Positions 26,551 to 37,439 are shown, counted from the first letter of the stretch. The stretch: DNA of 64,000 bases from Actinomyces slackii (GCF_900637295.1 NZ_LR134363.1:1178001-1242000); one strand, 5' to 3'. Notes: a model not told the origin generated them from the sequence alone. Program-made: numbers and translations.

Positions 26551-28442
26551 ACCCCGCACCCCTCACCCTGCGCCTGACCCTGGACTCCGACTGGGGCGCA
26601 GCCACAGGCACCGGCATCGCCGGAGGCCTCGACGACGTCATCGAGAAAGAGCCAGGCGACTCCGGACTGCCCCTCCTGCGCGCCACCATCCTCACCGGCA
26701 TCCTGCGCGAGCAGGCGGCCAACGCCGCCCGCGCCCTGGACGGCCCTGACCGCCACGCCTGGCAGAGCCTGGCCCAGACCCTCTTCGGAACCAGTGAGCA
26801 CCCGCGCCTCATCAGCCTCTCCGACGCGCCCATCACCGTATCCACCCGTGAAGGAGGCGACCACCGGCCCACGCACACCGTCATCGGAGTGTCCATCGAC
26901 GAGGCGACCGGCACCGCCAAGGAGGACTTCCTGCGCCTTGTCGAGCGGGCGGGCAAGGGCAGCGGGGAGGCCACCATCACCTTCCTCACCGAGGGCCTGG
27001 ATCGCAGCCCGATCACCTGGGACAGCCAGCAGCGCGAGGACGCCCGCCTCCTACTGGCCCTGGCCGCCCAGCTGATCACCGCCGTCGGCTCGGACCGGAC
27101 CAGCGGCGACGGGGCCTGCCGCGCCCTCATCGTCGATGACGGCACACCCTTGGACCGCGACTGGTGCGCCTCACACGTGAAGAGGCTGCTCGACGACGGC
27201 GTCGCCAGGGACCCGCAGGCCCCCAGCCCGACCAGGGGGCAGCCCGTCGTGCTGAGCGCCGCCCGGCAGGCCGGCCCATCCGCCTGCGAGACGACGGCGA
27301 CCGCCACGCTCACCATCCGCCTGGACACGCCCCTGGTGTCCTATGAGGTCCCCTACTCCAATGAGGTGCGCTCATTGGACTTCCTGCGCGGGACCGTCCT
27401 GCTTCCCTGGGTCCACTCCCGCCTGCGCCACGCCTTCCCCAGCAGCGACCTCGTGCGCGACGCCGTCGTCACAGGAATGCTGCGAGTCAGCGACGCCACC
27501 CCGGTGGTCGGCGGGGTGCGGGGCCTGCCCGTCCCACTCGTCCTCTCCCGGGACAAGCGGTCAGGAGACAGCGCGGCGCAGCTCGAGCTGTGGAACCGGC
27601 TTCACAGCCAGGAGCCAACCGGCGTGCACGTCCCCATGCGCTCGGGCTACATCTTCGACCGCATCGAGGGCGACGCCGAGGTCGCCCTGGGCGCCCCGGC
27701 TCTCGTGGGCCGGCAGTCCACAGCCATCCAGGCCAGCACCGGGGCCGCCGCCACGGGCCAGCTCTTCATGGTCCGCGCCCTTCCGGCCGGCGTCGTCCTC
27801 CAGGCCGAGGTGAGCCTGTCCGCCGCGCTGCACGAGATCGTCGACGACCAGCTCAGCGCACTCCTCAGCCGGCCCGCACGGCTTGGATCGCGCCGGCTCT
27901 CCGGCACCTACGGGACAGCCACCTGCTCACTGGGCCCCGTACTGGAGGCCACCGCCCCGGCCCCCAGCGGGAGTGCGCCCGAGGACTTCACCATCTGGTG
28001 CCTCTCCGATGTGATCCTGCGGTCGCCCCGCCTGGGCACCGCCGGAGGCGTGGGTCCCCTGCTGGACGCACTGGGCGGAGGCCTCCCACTCACCCTCGTC
28101 CCCGATCCCGACGCCGAGGGGACGGACCCGCGCTACGCCGTCGGCCTGCGGCACCGGCGCGTGGACGGCTGGTCGGCCGCGAGCCAGCAGCCGCGAGCCA
28201 GCCGCATCGCCATCCAGGCGGGCACCACCCTGCGCATCGCCGCCCAGGACGCCGCCCGCAACGAGGAGCTGGCCCAGCGCCTGTCGCGACTTCAGCGCCA
28301 GGGCATCGGGCACCTGCGCGAGCAGGGCTACGGCAGGATCGCCGTCGGCCACCACCTGCTCGCGGATGACGGGGCGGGGGCGAGGATCCGGGCCCGCAGA
28401 CTCAGGCAGTGCGACTTCACCGGCGAGGGGAGCAGATCATGA
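26547..28442 (+). CDS. csx10: Csx10-like double RAMP protein (type III-D)
   Basis: The product has 631 residues from GTG 26547, overlapping cas10 by 4 nt and preceded by GAGGAGGAG. The first RAMP half begins LRLTLDSDWGAATGTGIAGG, with LPLLRATILTGILREQA and a W..LAQTLFG segment. The second begins LTIRLDTPLVSYEVPYSNEV and has VRGLPVPLVLSRDKR. This two-RAMP arrangement, the grip-and-release loop context and the SDA/SDW motifs fit Csx10, the type III-D signature. It should cap the effector complex near the crRNA 5' handle. Assignment is by pattern; a Cmr/Csm-like alternative is possible. Confidence 0.65.
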   Translation: MNPAPLTLRLTLDSDWGAATGTGIAGGLDDVIEKEPGDSGLPLLRATILTGILREQAANAARALDGPDRHAWQSLAQTLFGTSEHPRLISLSDAPITVSTREGGDHRPTHTVIGVSIDEATGTAKEDFLRLVERAGKGSGEATITFLTEGLDRSPITWDSQQREDARLLLALAAQLITAVGSDRTSGDGACRALIVDDGTPLDRDWCASHVKRLLDDGVARDPQAPSPTRGQPVVLSAARQAGPSACETTATATLTIRLDTPLVSYEVPYSNEVRSLDFLRGTVLLPWVHSRLRHAFPSSDLVRDAVVTGMLRVSDATPVVGGVRGLPVPLVLSRDKRSGDSAAQLELWNRLHSQEPTGVHVPMRSGYIFDRIEGDAEVALGAPALVGRQSTAIQASTGAAATGQLFMVRALPAGVVLQAEVSLSAALHEIVDDQLSALLSRPARLGSRRLSGTYGTATCSLGPVLEATAPAPSGSAPEDFTIWCLSDVILRSPRLGTAGGVGPLLDALGGGLPLTLVPDPDAEGTDPRYAVGLRHRRVDGWSAASQQPRASRIAIQAGTTLRIAAQDAARNEELAQRLSRLQRQGIGHLREQGYGRIAVGHHLLADDGAGARIRARRLRQCDFTGEGSRS

Positions 28443-30055
28443 GCATTACCCGATACCAGCTCGACCTGGTCCTGCGCACCGACTCGCCCCTGCACAGCGG
28501 CGGAGCCGAGCACGACGTCGATCGCAGTGCGGCCGCGCGAAGTCAGGAGCAGCGGGAAACCGCGCCCAGACAATTCGCGCGCGACGCGGTGGGCGACCGC
28601 GTGCTCAGCGGGCGCAGCGTCAAGGGTGCGCTGCGAGCCGCCTGGATGGAGGCCTACGGCCATGAGCTCGCTCGCCAGGACCGGGACCACCCGCTGCTGG
28701 CGCTCTGGGGAGACCAGGACCGCGCGGCCGCCCTGACCGTCCACGCCATCGACCTCAGCGGAGTCGAGGCGACGTACCGCACGGGAATCGCCGTCGACCG
28801 CTACTGGGGCAGCGCGGGGGACACCGCGCTGTTCGAGCACGAGATCATCCCGGCAGGGGTCACGCTGAACCTGCGCCTGACCGCCCAGGTCGGCAGCATC
28901 CAGGACGACGGCGATCCCACCGCCGTGGAGACCCTCCTGGGGCAGGTGGTGGGCCTCCTGGCCGCCGGGCGCGTCAGCCTGGGAGGCCGCCAGAACGCCG
29001 GCTGGGGACGGGTCACGCTCAATGAGGCGCCAGGACCTCAGATTCCGGTGCGTCGCGATGCCCTGGCCGATCCCCGGGGACTGCTCGCCTTCCTCGCAAA
29101 CCATCAGCAGCAGCACTCGATCCCCGTGCAGGAGGTGCGGCCCGCGCGCGGGCTGACCGTCGTGATCGGCTGGAGGAGCCCCACCGGCATTCTCATCGCC
29201 GAGCCGCGCGATGAGGAGGAGGTCAATGGTGGCAATGGTGAGGAGCCGGTCCCCACACGCCCCCTGCGTCAGCGCTCCATGAAGGGCAGGGCCTCGGATG
29301 AGGCCGGCGCCCTGGTGCTGCCCGGATCGAGCGTGCGCGGGGCACTGCGCAGCCGTGCCAGTCGGATCGCCCGCACCATCCTCCTGACCGGGGAGCAGGC
29401 CGATCGACAGGACCGGGACTGGTCGGGGACAGGGGTTCACCAGCAGCTCGCCGAGGACCCGCGCCTGGTGCGCGAGCTATTCGGCTCCACCGAGCGTCGC
29501 GGCGCAGTCCGGGTGATGGAGACCCCGGACAGCCAGAGGCGGGCGGAGACGCTCACCCAGCGCACGCACAACGCCGGGGATCGCTGGACGGGAGGAGTCA
29601 AGGATGGGGGCCTGTACTGCGAGCTCATCCCCGATGTCGACTGGAACGACCTCGTCCTGGAGGTCGACCTGCAGCGGGTGGCGCGCAGCGCCGTCAACAG
29701 CGCCGAGGCCCTCAACCGGCAGCGGGCGGCCCTGTGCCTGCTGGGCCTGGTCATCGCCGAGCTCGCCACCGGAACGCTGACCCTGGGAAGCCGCGGCACA
29801 CGGGGCCTGGGCGCCGTCGAGGTCACCGCGGTGAGCATCGACGGCGATGACGCCCTTCTCGACGGCGCTTGGCGCATCACGGCCGACACCCCAGGGGCCG
29901 AGGGCAGCAGGCGGATCGCCGAGGAGCTGCTCACCCGCCTGCGAGGGCTCAATGAGGCCATCGCAGCCGATGGGGGAGGCGCATGGACCGACTACCTCGA
30001 TGACGCCCCCGGGCGCACGACGACGCAGACCGCCCAGGAAGGTGCAGCGCGATGA
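28439..30055 (+). CDS. Double Cas7-like RAMP protein
   Basis: The product has 538 residues and starts within the csx10 stop (ATGA). It has two RAMP units. Unit 1: LRTDSPLHSGGAEHDVD, LSGRSVKGALRAAW, AVDRYWGSAGDTALFEHEI and GGRQNAGWGRV. Unit 2 (from about residue 285): LVLPGSSVRGALRSRASRIA, NSAEALNRQRAAL and LGSRGTRGLGAVEV. The lSGrSvkGaLR helix and the Gly-rich C-terminal loop in each half are Cas7/Csm3 hallmarks. Fused tandem Cas7 subunits would form two backbone positions and may hold the Asp residues that cut target RNA. No gene symbol is justified. Confidence 0.7.
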   Translation: MSITRYQLDLVLRTDSPLHSGGAEHDVDRSAAARSQEQRETAPRQFARDAVGDRVLSGRSVKGALRAAWMEAYGHELARQDRDHPLLALWGDQDRAAALTVHAIDLSGVEATYRTGIAVDRYWGSAGDTALFEHEIIPAGVTLNLRLTAQVGSIQDDGDPTAVETLLGQVVGLLAAGRVSLGGRQNAGWGRVTLNEAPGPQIPVRRDALADPRGLLAFLANHQQQHSIPVQEVRPARGLTVVIGWRSPTGILIAEPRDEEEVNGGNGEEPVPTRPLRQRSMKGRASDEAGALVLPGSSVRGALRSRASRIARTILLTGEQADRQDRDWSGTGVHQQLAEDPRLVRELFGSTERRGAVRVMETPDSQRRAETLTQRTHNAGDRWTGGVKDGGLYCELIPDVDWNDLVLEVDLQRVARSAVNSAEALNRQRAALCLLGLVIAELATGTLTLGSRGTRGLGAVEVTAVSIDGDDALLDGAWRITADTPGAEGSRRIAEELLTRLRGLNEAIAADGGGAWTDYLDDAPGRTTTQTAQEGAAR

Positions 30056-30633
30056 ACGCCGAGAATGCACAGCCCTTGACGCCCCAGGATGTTGCCAGCG
30101 CCCTGAGCAGGGACCTGCCGGAGCTGAGCGAGGGAATCTGGAGCGAGACGCCCGCCGCCACGGTCCCCACCGCCACCGTGGGCGACGTCCTCGCCCTCCT
30201 GGACGGCGAGGAGCGCGAAGGCCCGTGGGTAGGCCTGGCCGAGACCACCACGGGCTCCCGTGCCCTGCGTCGCGCCACGGCCGAGGCTCTGACCGACACC
30301 GCCGGCGAATCTGTTCCACTCGACACCGTGTACGAACTGCGGCTCTGGCGGCCCCTGGGCCATGCCGAAGGCGGCCTGCTCGCCCATGAGCTGCGCTGGA
30401 TCAACGGCGCGGGCAGCGCCGAGATCCGCGTCGAGACCGCCCCAGCAGGGCAGGGGTTCAGCGGTGCCGTGGGCGAGCCGTGCTGGTGGCGCCACAACGC
30501 CTACCTCCAGCACCACAGTGCCGAGCGCACGGGATCAGCGCCAACGATGACCAGCCTGGAGGTCTTCACCCAGGAGAGCGAATACGGCAGCACAGTATTC
30601 GCCGACGAGCTTCTCACCGGAAAGTGGGGTTGA
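30052..30633 (+). CDS. Small CRISPR-associated protein, Csx19-like by position
   Basis: The product has 193 residues, overlapping the RAMP gene by 4 nt. It has an acidic helical N-terminus and then a Trp-rich beta part (YELRLWRPLGHAEGG, LRWINGAG, PCWWRHNAYLQ, ending LLTGKWG). Size and place in a Csx10-containing operon match Csx19, but sequence similarity could not be checked. A Cas11-like small-subunit role is the other possibility. Confidence 0.4.
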   Translation: MNAENAQPLTPQDVASALSRDLPELSEGIWSETPAATVPTATVGDVLALLDGEEREGPWVGLAETTTGSRALRRATAEALTDTAGESVPLDTVYELRLWRPLGHAEGGLLAHELRWINGAGSAEIRVETAPAGQGFSGAVGEPCWWRHNAYLQHHSAERTGSAPTMTSLEVFTQESEYGSTVFADELLTGKWG

Positions 30634-30634
30634 G

Positions 30635-32086
30635 ATGGCACTGTTCCACTCCGCGGTCAACCGCATCCCTGTTTTGCGTGACTGCGCCGCAAATCACGCA
30701 GAAGAAGGGGAGCTCCCACGGGAGATCTTCACCGACCATGCGGCTGAGGGGCACGACCATCTGCACGCCGAGCGGTGGTCGGGCTCCATCGATCTGCGCC
30801 TGACCGCGATGACCCCCATCGTCTTCGGGGAGCAAGAGCGATCGGAGACCGGGCAGGAGGCGGCGATCGTGGGCCTCCCGCGGGATGGTGATGGGCGTGT
30901 CATCGTCCCTCCCACCATGATCAAGGGCATGCTCTCGCGCGCCTACGAGACTCTCACCGCGTCACGGTTCCGCGTCTTCGAGGAGCGGACAGAGCGGCTG
31001 ACCTACCGCCCCGACACTCCCCGAGCCTCTGGCCGTCGGGAGTACAGCGCTTCCCCGCATGACCTGGCCCGTAGCCAGAAGGTGCTGCCCCTGGGCGACC
31101 GGGAGCAGGCCAGCCCGGCGGACCGCCTCTTCGGCTACGTGGTGCCACAAGCAGAGGAGGACGCCAAAGGCGGGGATGTGGCCCTGCGAGGAAGGATCGC
31201 CGTTAGCGCGGTCGACACCGAGGATGTCGTGGTGAGGGAGAAACCTCGTCTTCTTTCGCCTCTGCTGAGTCCCAGACCGACGTCTGCTCGCCGCTTTCTC
31301 ACCGATGTCAAGGGGAGGACTCTGACCAGGCGCGGTGGAGGGCCACTGCCCCGGGCCGATTACTATGCGGAGGGCCAGCAACTCGGGAGCGCGGCGTATC
31401 CGGTTGAGCGCAAGTACCTCGGCACCACTGGATTCCCCCACAAGGCGACCAAAGTTCACCAAGATTCCGGGATGGAGGCACCAGGGCCTTCGGTCCGGCT
31501 GCGCGTCGTCTCCTGGATCGCCACCGGGAGCGTCATGAGATGCGCGCTCCGCTTCTCCGACCTGTCCGCCTCCGAGCTGGCGGCACTCCTGTGGATCCTC
31601 ACGCCCGAGAACCTTGTCCCGGTCCAGCACCGCCAGTCCGACGAGGCTGGGTTCCTGCGCATGGGCCTGGGTAAGCCCCTCGGCCTCGGAGTGGTCAAGG
31701 TGGAGATCCCCGACGGAGGCGTGCGGGCGGTCCGCGGAGACGACCTCGCCCAGAGCTACCGGGAGCTCAATGCGTGCCTCGGCCTGGAGAGCGCTCCAGC
31801 ATCGCTTCCGACTCTGCCCTCTCATGTTTTGAGCCTCCTGGACAGGCTTCCGTGGGTCAAGGCCATGCAGCGGGCGGCCTACGGCTATACCGACGGCGTC
31901 GATGTCCGCTATATGTCGTTGGAGGAGAACAAGCGGAACAACCTGACCGAGGAGGGGCTGCCCAGGGAGGGGGGCGGTGTCTCACCACGGGACTTGGTCG
32001 ATGACCCGCGCCCCATCGATACGGATCTGCTGCCATCGAAGCAGAGGAGAAACCATGCTGCTCGTGCACATCGCGGGGCTCGCTGA
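30635..32086 (+). CDS. TIGR03986-like CRISPR RAMP protein
   Basis: The product has 483 residues starting 1 nt after the previous stop. [18 protein letters not shown], then [20 protein letters not shown] followed by SRFRVF, is the hallmark opening of TIGR03986 RAMPs. [12 protein letters not shown] and [20 protein letters not shown] complete the fold. It would form part of the effector backbone or tip (Csm5/Cmr-like). The stop lies 31 nt inside the next gene. Confidence 0.7.
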   Translation: MALFHSAVNRIPVLRDCAANHAEEGELPREIFTDHAAEGHDHLHAERWSGSIDLRLTAMTPIVFGEQERSETGQEAAIVGLPRDGDGRVIVPPTMIKGMLSRAYETLTASRFRVFEERTERLTYRPDTPRASGRREYSASPHDLARSQKVLPLGDREQASPADRLFGYVVPQAEEDAKGGDVALRGRIAVSAVDTEDVVVREKPRLLSPLLSPRPTSARRFLTDVKGRTLTRRGGGPLPRADYYAEGQQLGSAAYPVERKYLGTTGFPHKATKVHQDSGMEAPGPSVRLRVVSWIATGSVMRCALRFSDLSASELAALLWILTPENLVPVQHRQSDEAGFLRMGLGKPLGLGVVKVEIPDGGVRAVRGDDLAQSYRELNACLGLESAPASLPTLPSHVLSLLDRLPWVKAMQRAAYGYTDGVDVRYMSLEENKRNNLTEEGLPREGGGVSPRDLVDDPRPIDTDLLPSKQRRNHAARAHRGAR

Positions 32087-34928
32087 TCTCGGCATCCCTG
32101 GACGGCAGGAGGGGGCGGAGCGCGCCTCGATCGAGCGCTGCCGAGAGCTGGCGGACTGCCAGGAGCCAAATGAGGCACGACGTCGAATCATCGATCTGGA
32201 CTATGACGCCCCTGCGCCAGGAGAGCCCTCAGGCGGGATGCGCAGCCCACTCGACCAGGAGATCGCCGCGCTCGTGAATCGCGGCGCCCAGGCCCAGGCC
32301 GCTCACACCGGTGCGGCGACAGCGCCAGCAGAGCCCCTGGAGATCATCATCGTCGGAGTCAAAGGAGATCGGACTCCCACCGAGCAGTTGGCGCAGGCGC
32401 TGACCACGGCCCTGAGAATCGCGGTCAAGGACGGTGGGCTCCTTGCCGGCCGCCCGGTGCGAATCCACGACGCCTGCCTTCTGCCAGGACTCGAGGAGGC
32501 TTCCAGCCTGGAGGAGCTGGAGTCCGTGGTGGGGTCCCACCACGGGCATGTGCTGCTCCCGCTGGGCGGGGGAGCGATGGCCGTCGTCCTGGCCGCCGCA
32601 GCGGTCACCACCGCAACCCACCCCGACAACTGGTCGCTCATCCTCCTCGACCGGCAGGCACGGTCGGGGGCCGAGGAGCGGTGGGACCCGCCCGTGCTTG
32701 ACATGTCAGTACCGGCAGACCCACTGAGAGGATGGCTTCTCGGGCTCGGGCTGCCCACGGTCCTCGACAGCCTCCAGGGCACCGGAGCCCCGAAGCCCAC
32801 TGACGACCACGATTCCGATGTCCGCTCCGCGGCCGATTCCATCCGCCGTGCCCTCGGGGGAGGCGGGTCAGAGCTGGAAGCCACCTCTGATGACATCGCT
32901 GCCCTGCTGATCACCGATGTTGCGCGTGGCGACCTCGCAGCAGGCATGGCCCTGCGGGCCTGGATGACCGCCGTCTATCTCGAACTCCATAAGGCCACCG
33001 AAGGGCACACGGATCAGAGTAAGAACGGCAGTAGAAGTCCCGGGCAGACTCTCGGCCGCATCCAGCGTCTTGAGCGCTCGCTGCAGGAGCCTGACAAATG
33101 GATGCTCGCCCGTCAGCACCTGGTCGAGCTCGGGAACAACGCCACCCATGACGCCGATTCCCCCACCAGGGATGACCGCGCCCTTCCCCTGGTGGCAGAG
33201 GTGCGTCGCGAGCTCGGGGACAGGATCCCGGATTGGCTGAACTGGCCGGGGTCGGAGATCTGCCTGCTCCTCGCGCAGGGCAAGGAGCGCGCCGGCGAGG
33301 GCCATCCTCGCCGCCCACTGGTGGTCAATCTGCTCTCCCGGCCTCCCGCCCGTGAGCTGCGGGACTCCTGCGCCGTGCCAGGCCCCCTGGCGCTCAAGGC
33401 GCTCATCGCGCACTCTACGCAAACGCATCAGGCGGCTCAGAAGGTGCAGGAGACCGTGAAGAGGACTCGTGAGGATCGTCCCTCCCGGTCCGCCGTCGAC
33501 CAGGGCTGGGGGCATGCCGAGGTCTCACTGCGCGAATACGCCTCGATGACCGCCCCCGAGCTCTCCTCGGCCCAGATCGATGAGGCGATGACGGGCCTGC
33601 GCCATCAGGCGCGAACCTGGCTCAGCCAGCAGAGCCCCCGGCCCCGCGCCGTTGTCGTCGCCACCACCGGTGAGAAAGCCGCAGCCATCGCCCTGCTCCA
33701 AGCCGCCCAGGCCTTCGGAGCCGACCACGGAGTCCCCGTCCTCCTCATGTCCTCGATCACCAAGGGCCAGGGCCGGGAGCAGTTCCAATTCCACCAGTTC
33801 GGCCTCGACAGGGACGTTCGCGCGGCCCTGCTCAAGGCGGCCATGCACTGCCTGGACAGATTCGACCTGCTCACCGCCCAGCGCCTCCTGGCACTGGGAG
33901 ACTCCGACATGAAGCGGTTCGCCGCCTGCAGCGGCATCCTGGCCGAGGAGCTTCTTGCCGCCGTGCGCTCCAGTCCGCAAACGCGAGACGCTCACGCCCC
34001 CACCGTTCTGGCCGTGCTGGGAGCCATCGCCGGCCTCATCGACTCCGGCGAGCTGCAGGACGACGCGCAGATCCGGCTCGCCACCATCGCCGGCGAACTC
34101 CTCCACATCCCTCCGAAGCCCGAGCGGACCCCCGTCATCCTGGCGATGAGCGACTACGGCGACATTCCCCAGGGCGTGAATCTGCGCGAGGCCCCGGCCG
34201 GCGCACTGCTGCGCCTGCTCTACAGGATTCGCAACAAGACCCCCATCAACCACGGCTCCCAGGGCCTGGAGGAGGCCACCGCCCACGAGCTGGGACCCCA
34301 GGGGCGGCGGGCCCATCCTGAGCTCACCTATCCGCAGCTCCTGCGCCAGGCGGTTCGCGCCGTCCGCCGCGACCACCCCTGGACCGGCAGCTCCGACTGG
34401 GACGAGCGCATGACGCGGGTTCGCCACGGCATCCACGCGCTGCTCGCCCACCACTGCGGAAGCGGGAACCGCGACCAGGAGCCGACCGCGGCACTCCTGC
34501 CAGGAGATGCTCTAGGCGAGCCCCAGACCCTCATCAACCTCACCCCCCATGAGGTCGTGCTGGACTGCGGCGTCGGCGAGCCACTGCGCCTACCCAGCGC
34601 CGGCCAGTCGCCCAGGCTCCTACTCGACCAGGGCCAGCAGGGGATCCTCGCCGTCCGGGACCCCCAAGACGACGAGCGCGCCCGGGAGGTCCCCCTCTCC
34701 ATCGGCCGCCGGGTCCAGGGCATTGACCCGCCCCTGCCCGATCCCAGGCCGGGCACGCTCTACATCACCGGCCGGGTCGTGGCCGAGCACCACCCCCAGC
34801 GCTCCGACCTGGTATGGCCCGCCGACCTCATCCGTGACAGCACCGGCCAGGTGACGGCCGCGCGGGGCCTGGCCACGCTCGCGCCTGGGCGAGGACTCAT
34901 CGCACGAGTCGGGAGGAGCGGGCCATGA
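32055..34928 (+). CDS. CARF/HEPN-like effector (Csm6-type) with extra C-terminal INLTPH domain
   Basis: The product has 957 residues. ATG 32055 follows AGAGGAGA. A CARF-like Rossmann region at about 95-205 has [13 protein letters not shown] and [19 protein letters not shown] (GGG 171-173), and a second similar region has [17 protein letters not shown] (TTGEK 537-541). R726-N-K-T-P-I-N-H733 ([12 protein letters not shown]) fits the HEPN ribonuclease motif RN-x-H. So binding of cyclic oligoadenylate would trigger RNA cleavage. Residues 825-957 begin [14 protein letters not shown] and include [17 protein letters not shown]. This resembles small stand-alone phage/actinobacterial proteins that start INLTPH, a fusion not known to me in Csm6-like proteins. 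Confidence 0.6.
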   Translation: MLLVHIAGLADLGIPGRQEGAERASIERCRELADCQEPNEARRRIIDLDYDAPAPGEPSGGMRSPLDQEIAALVNRGAQAQAAHTGAATAPAEPLEIIIVGVKGDRTPTEQLAQALTTALRIAVKDGGLLAGRPVRIHDACLLPGLEEASSLEELESVVGSHHGHVLLPLGGGAMAVVLAAAAVTTATHPDNWSLILLDRQARSGAEERWDPPVLDMSVPADPLRGWLLGLGLPTVLDSLQGTGAPKPTDDHDSDVRSAADSIRRALGGGGSELEATSDDIAALLITDVARGDLAAGMALRAWMTAVYLELHKATEGHTDQSKNGSRSPGQTLGRIQRLERSLQEPDKWMLARQHLVELGNNATHDADSPTRDDRALPLVAEVRRELGDRIPDWLNWPGSEICLLLAQGKERAGEGHPRRPLVVNLLSRPPARELRDSCAVPGPLALKALIAHSTQTHQAAQKVQETVKRTREDRPSRSAVDQGWGHAEVSLREYASMTAPELSSAQIDEAMTGLRHQARTWLSQQSPRPRAVVVATTGEKAAAIALLQAAQAFGADHGVPVLLMSSITKGQGREQFQFHQFGLDRDVRAALLKAAMHCLDRFDLLTAQRLLALGDSDMKRFAACSGILAEELLAAVRSSPQTRDAHAPTVLAVLGAIAGLIDSGELQDDAQIRLATIAGELLHIPPKPERTPVILAMSDYGDIPQGVNLREAPAGALLRLLYRIRNKTPINHGSQGLEEATAHELGPQGRRAHPELTYPQLLRQAVRAVRRDHPWTGSSDWDERMTRVRHGIHALLAHHCGSGNRDQEPTAALLPGDALGEPQTLINLTPHEVVLDCGVGEPLRLPSAGQSPRLLLDQGQQGILAVRDPQDDERAREVPLSIGRRVQGIDPPLPDPRPGTLYITGRVVAEHHPQRSDLVWPADLIRDSTGQVTAARGLATLAPGRGLIARVGRSGP

Positions 34929-36697
34929 CTGACGGGCAGTCCACGCAGCCCGCGCACGCGCAGGGCACCGGGTTCATCCACCTGAACGACCCCCAGGAGA
35001 TGCGGCTCATCACCCTGTGGAAGGCAGAGGCCGCCGATGGCTGGGAGACCACCTTCAAGAATTGGAACGATGGCGCCCTCAATCTTCGCGCCCGCGACAG
35101 GGCAGGCAGGAGGAGGAACGCGAGCAGCTTCTGGCGCGCCGGATACGTCCACCCGGAGGTGGCCGCCAGGCTCCTGGACCCGGGCAACCGGCGATCCAAG
35201 CCCCTGGACAGTCTGGCCGACTACGCGAAGCCCACCGACCCCACCGCACCGCACCGCGCCCAACCCGACCTGCGGATCGGCGCACTGGAGGTGCTGCGGG
35301 TCTCCGAGCAGCGCAGCGGATCCTGCACAGTCATCCTCGCCGTGCACGCCGTCGTCCCCCAGGCCGACTACGAGCGCTGCTTCAACACCACGATGCGGCT
35401 CGGCGCCCTGCCCCACCTGGGCGGGTTCCTCACCGAGCTCCTCGCCTCCCCGGAGGTCTGCGGTGAGCACCCCCTCACGCTGGCCTCCGACCACCAGGAG
35501 CGCGAAGGCTGGTTCGCCCCTCCGCTACTGACACTGACCTGGGTCCCCTGGAGGCTGAGCGCCGCCTGGTCGCCCGGGCCCGGCTCGAAGCCCCGGACCC
35601 CAGGAGCAGGCCAGGGCGCCTGGGTGTCCGAGGAAGTCCAGAGCCTCCTGCGCGCCGACGCCGAGCTGGGCGCAGCCGCCAGCAGCAGGCTGGGCGCGCC
35701 GCAGCTCGCGGTCTCCGGCTGGCAGTGGAGTGACTTCCCCACCCCCGGCGGCGTCGAGCTCAGCGAGGAGAACTACCAGGCCCACCTGAAGCGCACCCAC
35801 CTGCTCTCCCAGAGCTGGGCGGTCGCCGTCGGAAGAACCGGGACGGCCTACCTGGCCCGGCAGAGCACGGACCCCTTCCTGTGCGAGGGGATGCTGCGCG
35901 CCTGCTCCACCGACCTCGACATCCACCTCCTGGTGGCCCTGGACCGCCTGAGAGTGCGCTCCCTGTCCCAGCAGCTGGCCGACACTGCCGAGCGGCTGCG
36001 GGACCACCTGCACCAGGGAGCCTGCCCCGCCCACCAGCAGGAGCGCCTCGATCAGCTCATCGACAACGCCATCGCCCTGGACAGCGAGGCCGTCGCCTTC
36101 CTGGCCTCCGAATGGTGGACGAACATCGCCGAGCACCACCGCGTGGACCAGCTCCTCGCCTGGATGCAGGAGGCGGCGGGACTGGACGACGCCGTCGCCC
36201 AGATCGTCCAGCAGGCCCGCCTCCTGCGCGAGACCGTGCAGACCCTCATCGAGCGCGAGGAGCGTCGGGTTGACGCCGAGAGGAACGCCATCGAGCGCAG
36301 GCGCCAGGAGCTCGAGCGCGAGCGACAGGCCGCCGAGGCGCGCCAGCAGCAGACCTTGGAATGGGCGGTCGGCGTCCTGGCCTTCATCGGCGTCCCGCTG
36401 ACCGTCCTGCTGGAGATATGGATCAACTGGGACCCCGGCGCCCGCATGGTGGAGCGCGCGGATGGTGGTGGTTGGCATCCCTGCCCGTGGTCCTCCTCCT
36501 CGCAGTGCTCATCGGCATCCTCATCGCCAGGGTGCTCCACGTCAGCCTCAAGCCGCCCGACCGCCAGGACCCGAGCACCACCGACGATCCCCGAGCCCGC
36601 CGGTCCCTCTGAGCCGCGCGGCCCGCCTGGCCGCACTACAAGGCCTCCACATCCAGTGCGCCCATGCCGAAGGCCGCATGAGAGCCGGCGTTGGTGA
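34925..36697 (+). CDS. CorA-like membrane protein of the type III locus, probably frameshifted near its end
   Basis: It overlaps the CARF/HEPN gene by 4 nt (ATGA). A globular N-terminal domain (about 1-330) is followed by long helices, a charged coiled coil ([20 protein letters not shown], residues about 440-475) and TM1 ([20 protein letters not shown], from about 480). After WINWDP the listed frame becomes Ser/Pro/Arg-rich up to 36697. In the -1 frame it continues [20 protein letters not shown], a second helix, and ends at TGA 36612. The two-helix C-terminus after a coiled coil is the CorA architecture known from type III accessory proteins. A one-base change in ggatggtggtggttgg (about 36459-36474) is likely. 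Confidence 0.55.
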   Translation: MTDGQSTQPAHAQGTGFIHLNDPQEMRLITLWKAEAADGWETTFKNWNDGALNLRARDRAGRRRNASSFWRAGYVHPEVAARLLDPGNRRSKPLDSLADYAKPTDPTAPHRAQPDLRIGALEVLRVSEQRSGSCTVILAVHAVVPQADYERCFNTTMRLGALPHLGGFLTELLASPEVCGEHPLTLASDHQEREGWFAPPLLTLTWVPWRLSAAWSPGPGSKPRTPGAGQGAWVSEEVQSLLRADAELGAAASSRLGAPQLAVSGWQWSDFPTPGGVELSEENYQAHLKRTHLLSQSWAVAVGRTGTAYLARQSTDPFLCEGMLRACSTDLDIHLLVALDRLRVRSLSQQLADTAERLRDHLHQGACPAHQQERLDQLIDNAIALDSEAVAFLASEWWTNIAEHHRVDQLLAWMQEAAGLDDAVAQIVQQARLLRETVQTLIEREERRVDAERNAIERRRQELERERQAAEARQQQTLEWAVGVLAFIGVPLTVLLEIWINWDPGARMVERADGGGWHPCPWSSSSQCSSASSSPGCSTSASSRPTARTRAPPTIPEPAGPSEPRGPPGRTTRPPHPVRPCRRPHESRRW

Positions 36698-37439
36698 ACC
36701 GGGCCAGGGACATGAGGCTGGAGAAGACGCGGGTGGCGGGCGCCCCCGGGGTCCCGCTGATCCGCATCTCGCCCTCCCGCGCGGTGATCCTGCGGGAGGA
36801 TAGCCGGCCCCGCCCATCGCTGCGCGGCATGCCCAGGCTCACGCTCACCGGATGAGTGCGGTCCTGGGTCGCCAGCATCCGCTCCAGGGCGTCGCGGCCG
36901 GGCAGCTCGGGCGCCGTGGCGGGGGACCACTGCCGCCACCGGGTGTGCAGGCTCGTCGCCAAGGAGGCGGGGGGAACCGTGTCGAGATGCCTGCCCCGAG
37001 AGGTGATGACCGTGGGGGAGAGCAGGCGCACCAGCCAGGTCGAGGCGCTGTCGTCGGCTGCCATCTCCTCCCAGGAGGCCTGCTCCAGGATCTGGGCCTC
37101 CACGGGGACAAGAGGCGCCTGGCGGCCACTGCCGTCCCCGATCGGCAGCACCCCGCCCCAGGCCAGCCACGCGTCCAGAGTGTCCAGGAGCCGGTCGTCC
37201 AGGAAGCGCAGCTCCATGCCGAATGCGCCCGGGCCCGCGGACAACTGCCCCAGGCAGTAGGGCTTGGTGCCCGCCAGGTCATGGGGCGGGCGGGCAGCCA
37301 GGGCGGGCCGTGCGGCGGCGCGCTCGCGGGAGACTCCCTCGGGCAGGTCGAAGACCCGTCCCCAGGCCGCATGAAGCCGGCGGGGCGTGGCCGCCACCGG
37401 CGCGGCCGCATCGAAGCTGACCAGTGCAGTACTGGGCAT
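36636..37439 (-). CDS. cas6: Cas6 pre-crRNA endoribonuclease
   Basis: The product has 267 residues from ATG 37439, chosen for the strong GGAGGTG 6-7 nt upstream; the frame extends 33 codons further without a site. RAMP features: SPTVITSRGRHLDTVP in the middle and the C-terminal Gly-rich loop [15 protein letters not shown], typical of Cas6. It cuts array transcripts inside the repeat to give crRNAs. It is convergent with the effector operon, so it is transcribed separately. The catalytic His cannot be fixed from sequence alone. Confidence 0.75.
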   Translation of the reverse strand: MPSTALVSFDAAAPVAATPRRLHAAWGRVFDLPEGVSRERAAARPALAARPPHDLAGTKPYCLGQLSAGPGAFGMELRFLDDRLLDTLDAWLAWGGVLPIGDGSGRQAPLVPVEAQILEQASWEEMAADDSASTWLVRLLSPTVITSRGRHLDTVPPASLATSLHTRWRQWSPATAPELPGRDALERMLATQDRTHPVSVSLGMPRSDGRGRLSSRRITAREGEMRISGTPGAPATRVFSSLMSLARFTNAGSHAAFGMGALDVEAL

